From the NCBI GenBank assembly GCA_026126105.1, contig JAHCJV010000060.1, positions 1-35,159 on the forward strand: a DNA stretch of 35,159 bases. Reading direction: 5' to 3'. Positions 1 through 8,399 of the stretch are shown one piece after another; the first letter of the stretch is position 1, and each line of letters begins with the position of its first letter. The translations under genes were made by a program, and so were the position numbers. The notes beneath the pieces were generated by a model, which was not told the DNA's origin, ran no database searches, and saw only the letters and a program-made list of their open reading frames with translations. The DNA comes from Enhydrobacter sp. (GTDB lineage: Bacteria; Pseudomonadota; Alphaproteobacteria; Reyranellales; Reyranellaceae).

Positions 1-84
1 ACGGCGCCAGAGGAGAGCCTATTCCGCCAGACAGCTCGAAAGAATTGGCTGGAAAGAACCGCCGAAGAATCGGACGCTCACGCC

Positions 85-1304
85 ATGCCGCCAGCCGCGC
101 CTTCCTCCCCTGCCTCCGCCGGGCATCTGTGGGCGGCGCTGGTGGCGGCGACGCTGATGAACCTGCCGCTGGGCTCGGTCTATGCCTTCAGCGTCCTCCT
201 GCGTCCGCTCGAGCAGGACCTTGCGGTCAGCCGCTCGGCGCTCTCGCTGGTGTTCGGCGTGGCGACGGTCGGCTTCACCATCGGCTCGGTCGGGGCGCCC
301 TTCGTCTATCGTGCCGCACCGCTGCCGCTCCTCGTTATCGCCGCCGCCCTGCTGGCCGCGGCCGGCGTCACGGCTGCGGCGACGGCGACCGGGCTCTGGC
401 AACTGCTGCTGGGCTACGGCGTGGTGTTCGGCACCGGCGGCGGCATGGCCTACATCCTGTTACAGCAGGGCGTGAACATGCTGGCGCGCGGCGGCGCGGC
501 CTGATCAACGGCTATCTCGTCAGCCTCTATCCGATGGGTGCCATGATCGCCACGCCCGCCTTCAACGCCTGCAACGAGGCCTATGGCTGGCGCACGACCC
601 TGGGCGGCCTCGGCGTCGTGCTGGTGGCGACGGGCATCATCGCCGCGCTGCTCGCCTGGTTGAGCGGCGCCAGACTGGCCGCGCCAAGGGTTGGCACGAC
701 GAACAGCACGACCGGTAGCAAGGGGGAGCGGCCGGCAGTGCTGGGCCTGACCTTCTTCAAGCTCGCCGGCACGTTCTTCTTCGCCGCCTCGGCGGGGCTG
801 ATGGTGCTGAGCCAGGCGCGCGAGATCATCGCCACCTATGGCGGCGCGACCACCTTGGCGGTCGCCGCCACGACCGGCCTTTCCGCCGCGATCGCGGCGG
901 CGCGCATCAGCGGCGGCTGGCTGGTCGATCGCTTCGCCGTGCCGCACGTGATGTGCGCGGCGCACGCGCTGGCGCTGTGCGGCGGGCTGCTGGTGACGTT
1001 CTTCCCGGCGCCGGTCACGGCAGTGCTGGGGCTGGGCATGGTCGGCGTGGGCTACGGCTTCATCTCCGGATCGACCGCCGCCGGGGTCGCCCTCTACTGG
1101 CCGCCCGCCGACTACGGGCGCGTCGCCGGCCGCACCTACATCGCCTGGTGCGCCGCGGCGATCGGCCTGCCGGTGCTGGCCGGCTACCTGTTCGACATGA
1201 CGCACAGCTACGTCGCGGCGATGATGATTGCCGTCGCCGCCAACGTGACCGGCATGGCGGCGGCGCTGACGCTGCCGAAGCGAGGTTGGCGCGACAGCGT
1301 GTAA
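85..1304 (+). pseudogene. MFS transporter, interrupted by a single frameshift
   Basis: Two reading frames together encode one major facilitator superfamily permease of about 406 residues. The first frame (85-504) carries the N-terminal half, with helices such as LWAALVAATLMNLPLGSVYAF and ends in NMLARGGAA followed by TGA. The second frame takes over at about 490-505 with RRGLINGYLVSLYPMG and runs to 1304, giving the remaining helices. The break lies in the GC run gcgcgcggcggcgcggcc and is explained by loss of one base. The fused protein resembles the oxalate/formate antiporter-like branch of MFS (weak assignment, from general helix layout). No other stop interrupts the second half, so this is either a very young pseudogene or a base-calling error in a GC run. 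The ATG at 85 is chosen because the protein then begins just before the first helix. Confidence 0.75.
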
Positions 1305-1390
1305 CGATGCTTTATGACGTGTGACGATTCCGGTCTTATGAGCATCTGTCCTGGTATTCGTTTGGGAGGCTTCCGCCGGTTTCAGAACGT

Positions 1391-1627
1391 CGCGTCAAAC
1401 TCTTCAGGGACGGCCGCAGCCAGGCCGTGCGCATTCCGCGCGAGTTCGAGTTCCGCGGTGAAGACGCGATCATGCGCAAGGAAGGCGGAAAGCTGATTAT
1501 CGAAGCAGTGCCAGCCAAGTCTCTGTTGGCGGTGCTCGCGGCCCTCGAGACGCTCGACGAGGACTTTCCGCCAATCGCCGACGCGTTGCCTCACCTCTGG
1601 CCGCCGGTTGAGGGGCGGTGTGGGTAA
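1391..1627 (+). pseudogene. Orphan VapB-type (AbrB-fold) antitoxin remnant
   Basis: The frame reads RVKLFRDGRSQAVRIPREFEF, then a GEDAI.RKEGGKLIIEAV segment, then a C-terminal LDEDFPPIADALP tail. This is the usual layout of VapB antitoxins: an SpoVT/AbrB DNA-binding swapped hairpin followed by a short tail that wraps the VapC toxin. The conserved N-terminus lies upstream of the only plausible in-frame start (GTG at 1427), which falls inside the DNA-binding domain. No ATG, GTG or TTG with a ribosome binding site precedes it in frame back to the stop at 1322, so the 5' end seems lost. No VapC PIN-domain gene follows: the 50 bases after the stop lead straight into the next gene. The likely state is an orphan, probably inactive antitoxin left after loss of its toxin. 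Confidence 0.65.
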
Positions 1628-1678
1628 CCTGTACGCGGACCACTTGATTCCCGGCGAACCCGTGCGCAACGCTGGGGC

Positions 1679-3067
1679 ATGGCAAAGGCTAATCAGCTTT
1701 CCGGCGTCAGAAAGTGGCTCGAGCGCGAGGAGTGGGCGGAGCTGTTCGACGAGCTGCTCGATCTCCATCTGGGACCGCCCTGCGACGAGGCCGGCATCGA
1801 GGTGGAAGAGCTGGCCGACGTGATCGGCGCCGGCCACGCGGCGAACCTGTTCGGCTGCGTCCTCGAGGACATGCTGTCGAACGATTTCGACGACGGCAGC
1901 AATATCGTCGACGACTACCTGAAGCGGCGCGGCTGGAAGGAGTCCGTGCCCAACAAGCGCTACATGATGGCGCTGCGGTCGTCGGTCATGAGCCTGTACG
2001 AGGTGAGCGACATCGTGCCGGACCGGTCGTTCCTGGCGCGCGACCTGCTGCGCGGCGGAGAGCCGGTGCGCGTCAGCGAGAAGCTGGCCACGCGCAGCCT
2101 GAAGCCGTGGGATGTGATCGCCGCCCGCGTCTTGACGGTGGGCACGAGGGTCGAGATGTCAGGCGGTGTCCTGCCAATGGACCGTGAACTCGCTGAAGCG
2201 CTCCGCAAGGGCTTCGTCGCGATCCGCGAGAAGTTGCGCGAGGAGATCCTCGCCGCGCGCGATCCGGGAGATGCCGAGCTCGATGCTTATGGCTTCGACA
2301 CCGAGGCGCTGCGCCGCGGGGCGTTCGCGTTCACCCATGCCTGGCTCGAGGACGTGCTGCAGAGGGTGCTCGATCCGATCCGACCCGCGCTGAACAACAG
2401 CGATGGCGACCCGATCGAGTTCATGACCGTTCGCTATCCGCTGAAGCCCGGTGTGGACCGCAACGCGCTCGGGGAGGGAATCGGCGCCCTCCCGGGATTC
2501 CGGCAAACGGCCGACGACTGCTGGAACTGGGCCGAGCCGCCCGCTGCCGCCGCGCCCCATGGCGAACCCGGAGGAGCGCAACGCTTCTCGACGTTCTTGC
2601 CGGACGGGTCCGTCTCGCTCGGGGATGTCGGGCTCGAGGGCGACACGCTGGTGCTGCGAACCAACTCGCCGCAGCGCGCCGAAAGGGCGCGCGCCTTGCT
2701 CGACCCCGTCATCGGCCCGTTCGTCGCCGAACCCGCCGTGGAGGCGATGTCGGTGGAGGAGATGATGAAGTCGCGGCCTGACCGGGCGGAGCCGGCACCG
2801 TCGGTTCTGCCGCCGGACGAGGAGCGCGCGTTGCTTCACGACGTGCTCGAACGGCATTATCGCGGGGTGCTCGAGCAGCCCGTGCCGGCGCTGGGTGGGG
2901 TGAGTCCGCGCGCATGTGCCGGGACGCCGGAGGGCCGGGAGAGGCTGGTCGGCTGGCTCAAGGCTCTCGAGAACGGAAGCGCGAAACGCGAGCCGGGGTC
3001 GGCTCTCGCCAGCTACGACATGAGCTGGATGTGGGAGGAGCTCGGCGTCTCGCACTTGCGGCGCTGA
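1679..3067 (+). CDS. Conserved protein with MbcA/ParS/Xre-like C-terminal domain
   Basis: A soluble, acidic protein of 462 residues without signal peptide or membrane segments. The N-terminal 200 residues are mostly helical and contain the stretch MALRSSVMSLYEVSDIVP followed by SFLARDLLRGGEPVRVSE, which I associate with a family of uncharacterised bacterial proteins. The C-terminal 75 residues (HYRGVLEQPVPALGG.SPRACAGTPEGRERLVGWLKALENG) resemble the toxin-binding fold of MbcA/ParS/Xre antitoxins (DUF2384-like): a P.P.LGG.TP core, then a helix with GR..V...L. This likeness is by eye only. No SEC-C zinc motif is present. The function is unknown. The gene stands alone, 52 bp after a VapB remnant, and converges on the aspartic-protease gene 6 bp away. 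Confidence 0.8.
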   Translation: MAKANQLSGVRKWLEREEWAELFDELLDLHLGPPCDEAGIEVEELADVIGAGHAANLFGCVLEDMLSNDFDDGSNIVDDYLKRRGWKESVPNKRYMMALRSSVMSLYEVSDIVPDRSFLARDLLRGGEPVRVSEKLATRSLKPWDVIAARVLTVGTRVEMSGGVLPMDRELAEALRKGFVAIREKLREEILAARDPGDAELDAYGFDTEALRRGAFAFTHAWLEDVLQRVLDPIRPALNNSDGDPIEFMTVRYPLKPGVDRNALGEGIGALPGFRQTADDCWNWAEPPAAAAPHGEPGGAQRFSTFLPDGSVSLGDVGLEGDTLVLRTNSPQRAERARALLDPVIGPFVAEPAVEAMSVEEMMKSRPDRAEPAPSVLPPDEERALLHDVLERHYRGVLEQPVPALGGVSPRACAGTPEGRERLVGWLKALENGSAKREPGSALASYDMSWMWEELGVSHLRR

Positions 3068-3073
3068 TTCTGT

Positions 3074-4174
3074 TCACCGCCCGATCGCGACGCTGCCATG
3101 GGCCGGGTTGGTCCGGCCGGCCCAGGCGTAGCCCACATAGCCGCCGGCGGCGTCGTAGAGGTAGTCGAAGCCCTGCAGGAACATGCGGCCGGTGTTCACG
3201 AAGACGCCGGGATCGTGCACGACCTCGACCTTCGCCGGATTCATCGGATTGCTCCGGTCGCCGACGGTGACGGAGTAGCGCGCGTTCGGCGGAGCCTGGC
3301 CGGGCAGCCAGATCGCGATGCGCGTGCCGTCCGGCACCCGCTGTCCGCGGCTGAGCGCCGTTCCCGCCGGCGGCGAGAGGAACATGTAGTTGATGCCGGT
3401 GTCCATCAGGCTCGTGCCCGTCCCGGTGACGCCGTCGACGGAAACGGTGAGGGGCGCGCCCTCCCAGTCCGGCACACCGCTGACAGTGCGCTTCGGGGTG
3501 AGCTTCACGAAGGCGAAGTGGCGCGTGAGCTCGGGCGTCATGCCGAGATGGAGGCCGTCGCGGGTGAGGATGTAGCCAGGGCGGACGCTGGGTGCCGGCA
3601 CGCCTGAGGCGAGCGCGGTGAGCGCGATGAAGGGATTGCGCTGCACGGTCGGCGCAGTGCCTTGCGCCGCGTTACGGCCGAAGCCGATCCCCATGTAGGA
3701 AACGCCGCGCGGCCGCTCGCGCGGCTCGCAGTCGCGCGCGTCGTGCAGGCAGGTGATGCGCTCGACCCGCAGGACCTGGACGCGCGCGGTGGCAGCCGGC
3801 CGCTCGCGGCCGTGCATGATCTCGACGTCGGTCGTCCAGCGCGTGCCGTGCAGCACCCGGCCGCTGCTGTTGTAGGTGAGTTGGCCAGGCCCGTCGTCGA
3901 CGTCGTTCGGTCCGGGGACGTAGTGCTCGCTCGACACGACGATGCCGGTGGACCCGGTGTCCATGCCGAAGCGGCGCGGCTCGCTGCCCGGCAGCTTCAA
4001 CCAGACTCCCGGCAGGTGATCCATGCGGACAGGCCCATTGGCATACGGGATCGCGATGGCATTCAGCCCCGCGTAGAGTCGCGGCGACCCGACCTGCGCG
4101 GCCGCCGGCAACGCAACGGCGAGGCCCGCAACGAAAGCCACGGCAACCGCGCGGGCGCTCGGTCTGCCGTGCAT
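3074..4174 (-). CDS. Exported pepsin-like protein with two DTG motifs
   Basis: A 366-residue protein with a signal peptide ending near AAAQ (residues 24-27). It carries two aspartic-protease active-site motifs, as in bilobal pepsins: GMDTGSTGIVVS with Asp72 and SLMDTGINYMFL with Asp258. Between them lies MGIGFGRN (161-168), at the place of the pepsin turn after the first lobe. Spacing of 186 residues between the aspartates is close to that of eukaryotic pepsins, whereas most bacterial homologues are single-lobe retropepsin dimers. I infer a periplasmic or secreted aspartic peptidase or a catalytically inactive relative; substrate unknown. It lies 38 bp downstream of the secreted RTX gene on the same strand and is probably co-transcribed. 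A second, truncated copy of its 3' end sits at 6583-6700. Confidence 0.75.
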   Translation of the reverse strand: MHGRPSARAVAVAFVAGLAVALPAAAQVGSPRLYAGLNAIAIPYANGPVRMDHLPGVWLKLPGSEPRRFGMDTGSTGIVVSSEHYVPGPNDVDDGPGQLTYNSSGRVLHGTRWTTDVEIMHGRERPAATARVQVLRVERITCLHDARDCEPRERPRGVSYMGIGFGRNAAQGTAPTVQRNPFIALTALASGVPAPSVRPGYILTRDGLHLGMTPELTRHFAFVKLTPKRTVSGVPDWEGAPLTVSVDGVTGTGTSLMDTGINYMFLSPPAGTALSRGQRVPDGTRIAIWLPGQAPPNARYSVTVGDRSNPMNPAKVEVVHDPGVFVNTGRMFLQGFDYLYDAAGGYVGYAWAGRTNPAHGSVAIGR

Positions 4175-4212
4175 TGTCGAGCGGTGCGGCCCAAAGATCC
4201 GCTCAGCCGGTC

Positions 4213-6474
4213 TCAGAGCGCCAAGCCCTTGAAGTCGCTGGCGACCAAGGTCTGGCCGGGCGTGAACTGGGCGAAGGCGACGGCTGCCCCCGCGCCGCTG
4301 CCGTCGGCATCGTACGATGCCACGCCGGTCGTCACATCGTAGATGATCCTGTGCTTCGTCGTGGTGGCCGCCGCGGCCTGGACGAAAGCAGCCGCGGACA
4401 GAGCGCCTTGGTCCACCGCGGTGAAAACCGTTCGGTCGAGCTGCATGCGATCGGTGCCGGAAACGAAGTCGGCGACGGTGTCGAGATTGGTCGCCGCATC
4501 GAGCGCCGTCGTGAAGAAGAAACTGTCGCTCCCGCCGCCGCCGATGAGTGTGTCGTTGCCTTCCTTGCCGTCGATCCGGTTGTTGCGGTCATTGCCGGTG
4601 ATGATATTGGCAAGCTCGTTGCCCGTGCCCGATATCGTCGCGTCGCCGGTCAGGGTCAGCCTTTCGACATTCGCGGACAGGGTGAAGTTGGCCGAGCTGT
4701 TCACCAGGTCGGTTCCCCTGTTGGCGTCCTCGATCACCTGATCGTCCGTGCGGTCCACGAAGTATGTGTCGTTGCCGCGGCCTCCCTGCATCGTGTCGGC
4801 GCCCGCCTGGCCGTCCAGCACGTTGGCCGCGCGGTTGCCTGTGAGCGTATCGCCGAACCTCGAGCCTGTGAGCGATTCGATATCGACAAACGTGTCGTTG
4901 CCGCCGCCGCCCGAAGAGGAGCCGCCGGTATGCCCGCCGACCTTGTCGGTCAGCGTGGCAGTCACTGCGCTTGCCGCCGACGCATAGCTGGCGCTGTCGA
5001 TGCCGCTCCCGCCATCGAGCATGTCGTCGCTGCCCCGGCCGTCGAGGATGTCGTTGCCTGCATCGCCGGACAGCGATTCGGCCGCGATCGATCCGGTGAT
5101 CCGGTCGTTGCCGTCATCGCCGCGGGCTTCGCCGCCGGAGAACGACGAGTCGGCCTCGTCCTGTGTCATGAAGAAGATGGTGTCGTCGCCCCTGCCTCCC
5201 CGGATGTAGTCGTAGCCCTGGCCGCCCTCGATGAAATCGTTGCCGTCCCCGCCGTCGATCGTATCGACGCCGTTGCCGCCGTGGATCTCGTCGTCGTTGC
5301 CGCCGCCGTTCAGGGTATCGTCGCCGTTGCCGCCAAAAATCCGGTCGATGAAATCGTCTCCATTGACGGTATCGCCGGCGAAGGGCAGCGAATCGCTCAC
5401 CGAGGTACGCACGATGTTGAAGGCCGAGCCGCCGGACAGATTCTCTGTCGTATCGTTGTAGAACACGGCCACGCGACCGATGCCGAACGCCGCGACGACC
5501 GCGTCGTGGGGATCGAATCCGTCGAAATCGCCGATGACGTCCCGCGACGCCAGCGCCTGGCCCGTCGCCGGATCGACCAGGGTTACGAAGGCCAGGGTGG
5601 ACCTGATCTCGGCAACGGCAAGCAGGCCGTTCGAAAGGCGAATGACCGACGGCTCGACGCTCCCCGCGGTGAACGGGGTGATGTTGAACTTGCCCCTGCT
5701 TGTGCCGGCCGCGTCGAACTTCGCGAGCGTCAGCGACGAGGGGGCGGGCGACCACTGGCTGTCCTGGTAAACCAGCGCGAATCCCCCGCCATCGAGGGCC
5801 GTCACATCGACATGCTTGTTCTCCGCCCCCTTCGTATCGGCCAGCGTCGGGCCCTTTACCGTCGCGCCGGAAGCCGTGAGGACGGAGTACCAGATCTCGG
5901 TTTGCGTCCCGATGGTGCGGGTCCAGGAAACGACGACGTTGCCACCGTCGAGCTGGGTGACGGCAGCGTCCCGGTCGTCCTCGAGCGACACATCCAGCAC
6001 GCTGAGACCGACCAGAACGCCGTTATTGTCGAAGATGTCGAAGTTGATGTCGTTGTCGCTCCCCTGGAAGTGGGTATGGGAAACGACCCAGAACCCTCCG
6101 CCCGACAGCGCGATGACATCGGGATTGCTGGTGCCGATTTCGTGATTGAGCACGAACGGAGAGACGATATCGGTGCCGGTGACGCTGTCGACCACCTTGA
6201 CGAGGATGGAATCGGCGGTCTGGCTCGCGATCACGAGATTGCCGTCGCTGAGCTGGTCGATCGAGCCGTTGGTGCCGAGATTGTTGGCGAACGTCGCCGT
6301 CCGCTTGCCGGCTGAGTTGTAGATCTTTCCGACGATCGATCCCGCGCGATCGCCGATGCCGACGAAGCCACCGTTGGCGAGGCTGGTGATGGCGGCGTTC
6401 CCGGTGATCGGCGCAAGAGGGACGTTCTGTGCGTCTTGCGAATCGTCAAAGTCGTAACCCGTGGTCACGGCCAT
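4213..6474 (-). CDS. Secreted RTX calcium-binding protein with propeller-like N-terminus
   Basis: A 753-residue protein without a classical signal peptide. Residues about 30-350 contain repeated strands of the type LDGGNVVVSWTR, LSGGGFWVVSH and LDGGGFALVYQD, which suggests a beta-propeller. From about residue 360 onward come RTX nonapeptides (GGNGDDTLN, GGNGVDTID, GGDGNDFIE, GGQGYDYIR, GGRGDDTIF and later GGRGNDTYF, GKEGNDTLI), which form calcium-binding parallel beta rolls. The C-terminal 90 residues (DTVADFVSGTDRMQLD onward) are typical of type I secretion substrates. The start at 6474 is preferred over an ATG 51 bases upstream because GGGGGAG lies seven bases before it. No type I exporter genes are in the window. 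With the aspartic-protease gene downstream it forms a predicted two-gene secreted unit. Confidence 0.88.
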   Translation of the reverse strand: MAVTTGYDFDDSQDAQNVPLAPITGNAAITSLANGGFVGIGDRAGSIVGKIYNSAGKRTATFANNLGTNGSIDQLSDGNLVIASQTADSILVKVVDSVTGTDIVSPFVLNHEIGTSNPDVIALSGGGFWVVSHTHFQGSDNDINFDIFDNNGVLVGLSVLDVSLEDDRDAAVTQLDGGNVVVSWTRTIGTQTEIWYSVLTASGATVKGPTLADTKGAENKHVDVTALDGGGFALVYQDSQWSPAPSSLTLAKFDAAGTSRGKFNITPFTAGSVEPSVIRLSNGLLAVAEIRSTLAFVTLVDPATGQALASRDVIGDFDGFDPHDAVVAAFGIGRVAVFYNDTTENLSGGSAFNIVRTSVSDSLPFAGDTVNGDDFIDRIFGGNGDDTLNGGGNDDEIHGGNGVDTIDGGDGNDFIEGGQGYDYIRGGRGDDTIFFMTQDEADSSFSGGEARGDDGNDRITGSIAAESLSGDAGNDILDGRGSDDMLDGGSGIDSASYASAASAVTATLTDKVGGHTGGSSSGGGGNDTFVDIESLTGSRFGDTLTGNRAANVLDGQAGADTMQGGRGNDTYFVDRTDDQVIEDANRGTDLVNSSANFTLSANVERLTLTGDATISGTGNELANIITGNDRNNRIDGKEGNDTLIGGGGSDSFFFTTALDAATNLDTVADFVSGTDRMQLDRTVFTAVDQGALSAAAFVQAAAATTTKHRIIYDVTTGVASYDADGSGAGAAVAFAQFTPGQTLVASDFKGLAL

Positions 6475-6582
6475 GGTGGTGCTCCCCCAAAGTTCCCAGG
6501 CGACGGATGCCGCCGTACAACCCAATTCAACGCCGGACCGACCGACACCTGCGCCTGCCAGACACGCCGCGCTATGCCGGAT

Positions 6583-6700
6583 TCACCCATCGGACCGAAT
6601 ATGACCGACATTCCCGTCCGCCACATCGCACAAGCAGGCAAATCCCTGAAGAAACATGCGCCCGGTGTTCACGAAGACGTCAGGGCCGGCGCCGCCGACG
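6583..6700 (-). pseudogene. Stranded 3' end of an aspartic-protease paralogue
   Basis: The minus strand here encodes a fragment reading DVFVNTGRMFLQGF, then a diverged tail to a TGA at 6583. The intact protease gene reads PGVFVNTGRMFLQGF at the matching place. On the plus strand, 6644-6679 matches 3171-3206 at 33 of 36 bases, and the mismatches in the core fall at third codon positions. No upstream part of the protease is present: the fragment begins shortly after the stop of the ThDP-enzyme gene at 6717. It is a relic of a second protease gene upstream of the RTX gene. The synonymous differences argue for an old paralogue, not a recent duplication. Confidence 0.7.
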
Positions 6701-6716
6701 TCGCAGGTCCGCCTCC

Positions 6717-8384
6717 TCAGGCCTCGCCGTAGTGGACCCGGCGATAGGCGCGCGAGGGGATGAGGTCGTCGATGTGGACGTCCCATACCGTGCCGATGTT
6801 GGCGCCCTGATGCTCCTTGAAGAGCGGCGCGAAGCGGCCGGGCTGCGTGACCGATGCGCCGCGCAGGCCGAAGCCGGTGGCGGCGGCCGCGAGATCGCCG
6901 CGCCCGTGCACGGCTTCCTTGGGCGTGATGCCGTTGGCGCGGAACTTGTGGACCTCGGCGCCGTAGCCGCCGTCGTTCATGATCGCCATCAGCATGCGGA
7001 TGCCCTGGCGGCGCACGGTCTCGAGCTCCTGCACATGCATCATCAGGCTGCCGTCGCCTTCCACCAGCAGCACCTTGCCGTCGCCCTTGGCCGCGGCGAT
7101 GCCGATGGCGGCGGGCAGGGCCGAGCCGATCGCGCCGAAGTCGTTGACCACGTGGTAGCGCTCGGCCGGACGGCCCTTCATGTGGGTCATCACCATGCTG
7201 AAGTAATGGCCGGCGCCGACCACGACCTCCCAGTCCTTCGGGATCGCCTGGTCGAGCTCGAGCACCGCCTTTCGCGGGTCGAGCGTGTTGGGCTGCACCG
7301 GGAACTCCTTGCTGTCCGGCGAATCGCCCGCGATCAGCTTGGCCATCTCGTTGGTGCGGAAGCCGGTGCGCGACACCCCGCGCTGCTTCATCCGCGCGAC
7401 GATCGCCTCGGCCGCTGCCTTCGCATCGGCGCGGACATGGAGATCGGCGGTGCGCACGCCCTGCCACAGGCCGCGCGGATTGACGTCGATCTGGATGGTG
7501 CGCGCGCCGGGATAGAGATAGCCGCCTTCCGTCGTGTAGTGGCCGAGCGCCGCGCCGGCGCCGATCACCAGGTCGGCTTCCGCGAAGCGCTCGCGCGCGA
7601 AGTCGCTGGCAAAGGCGCCGGCGATGTCGAGCGCATAGGGGTTGCCGTCGAACAGGCCCTTGCCGAGCAGCGACGTCGCCGTCAGCGCGCCGCTTGCGGC
7701 GGCAAGCGCTTCGAGGGCCGCGCCGGCACCGGAGAGAAGGGCGCCGCGACCGGCGATCAGGATCGGCTTCTCGGCCTCGGCGATCATGTCGATGACCTTG
7801 TCGACAATCATCGGATCGGGCACCGGCCGTTGCGCCGCCGGCATCAGGTCGGACGAGGGCGTGTAGTCGGTCATGTGCGGCCAGGCCTGCTTCTGCAGGT
7901 CCATCGGCACGCTCAGCACCACAGGCTTCTGCTCCAGCGCGGCGACCAGGAAGGCCTCGCGCACGCAGTCGAGCAGGCGGTCCATGTGCTTGACGGCGAC
8001 GTAGTGCGCACCGCAGGCGAGCGCGAGGGGAGCCATGTCGATCTGCTGCAGGTACCACGCAGCGGCAATCGGCGAGTCGCCGGCAAACACCACCAGCGGG
8101 ACGTTGCCGCGCGCGGCGATGGTGAGCGCGGTCATGATCTGGGTGAATCCCGGGCCGCAGGTCGTCGAAGCGACGCCGACCTTGCCGGTCGCGCGCGCGT
8201 AGCCGTCGGCCATTGCGACGGCGCAGTGCTCGTGGCGGGCGTGCACCACCTTCATGCCCGGCAGCTCGGCCATTGCGGTCGACCAGTACATGTTGGCGTC
8301 GCCCATCAGGGTGAACAGGTGGTCGACACCCTCGGCCGCGAAGGCGCGCGCCAGCATGTCGGAGACCTTCAGCTTGCCGCTCAT
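6717..8384 (-). CDS. ThDP-dependent acetolactate synthase-like enzyme
   Basis: A 555-residue protein with the three-domain layout of the pyruvate decarboxylase/acetolactate synthase family. The N-terminal pyrimidine-binding domain has the cofactor-activating glutamate in HARHEHCAVAMADGYAR (Glu52). The central domain covers about 190-330. The C-terminal domain has the diphosphate/Mg motif EGDGS (443-446) and the closing Asn470 in IMNDGGYG. It should cleave or join 2-oxo acids; the substrate cannot be read from sequence. Benzoylformate decarboxylase-, oxalyl-CoA decarboxylase- and acetolactate synthase-like activities are all open. No ilvN-type regulatory subunit is adjacent. The start is supported by AGGGAGAG upstream. 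It follows the CoxG-like gene with only 15 bp between, so the two are probably one operon. Confidence 0.88.
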   Translation of the reverse strand: MSGKLKVSDMLARAFAAEGVDHLFTLMGDANMYWSTAMAELPGMKVVHARHEHCAVAMADGYARATGKVGVASTTCGPGFTQIMTALTIAARGNVPLVVFAGDSPIAAAWYLQQIDMAPLALACGAHYVAVKHMDRLLDCVREAFLVAALEQKPVVLSVPMDLQKQAWPHMTDYTPSSDLMPAAQRPVPDPMIVDKVIDMIAEAEKPILIAGRGALLSGAGAALEALAAASGALTATSLLGKGLFDGNPYALDIAGAFASDFARERFAEADLVIGAGAALGHYTTEGGYLYPGARTIQIDVNPRGLWQGVRTADLHVRADAKAAAEAIVARMKQRGVSRTGFRTNEMAKLIAGDSPDSKEFPVQPNTLDPRKAVLELDQAIPKDWEVVVGAGHYFSMVMTHMKGRPAERYHVVNDFGAIGSALPAAIGIAAAKGDGKVLLVEGDGSLMMHVQELETVRRQGIRMLMAIMNDGGYGAEVHKFRANGITPKEAVHGRGDLAAAATGFGLRGASVTQPGRFAPLFKEHQGANIGTVWDVHIDDLIPSRAYRRVHYGEA

Positions 8385-8399
8385 TTGAGTCTTCTCTCC

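Noticed and set aside
1628..1678. Possible VapC toxin after the VapB remnant
   Set aside because: Only about 50 bases separate the antitoxin stop from the next gene; no PIN-domain sequence in any frame.
4174..6315. Long open frame (713 codons) opposite the RTX gene
   Set aside because: It lies wholly antisense to a gene with clear RTX repeats; its repeated VVAVIA/AVDRID-like pattern is just the reverse strand of the repeats, and it has no domain or ribosome binding site.
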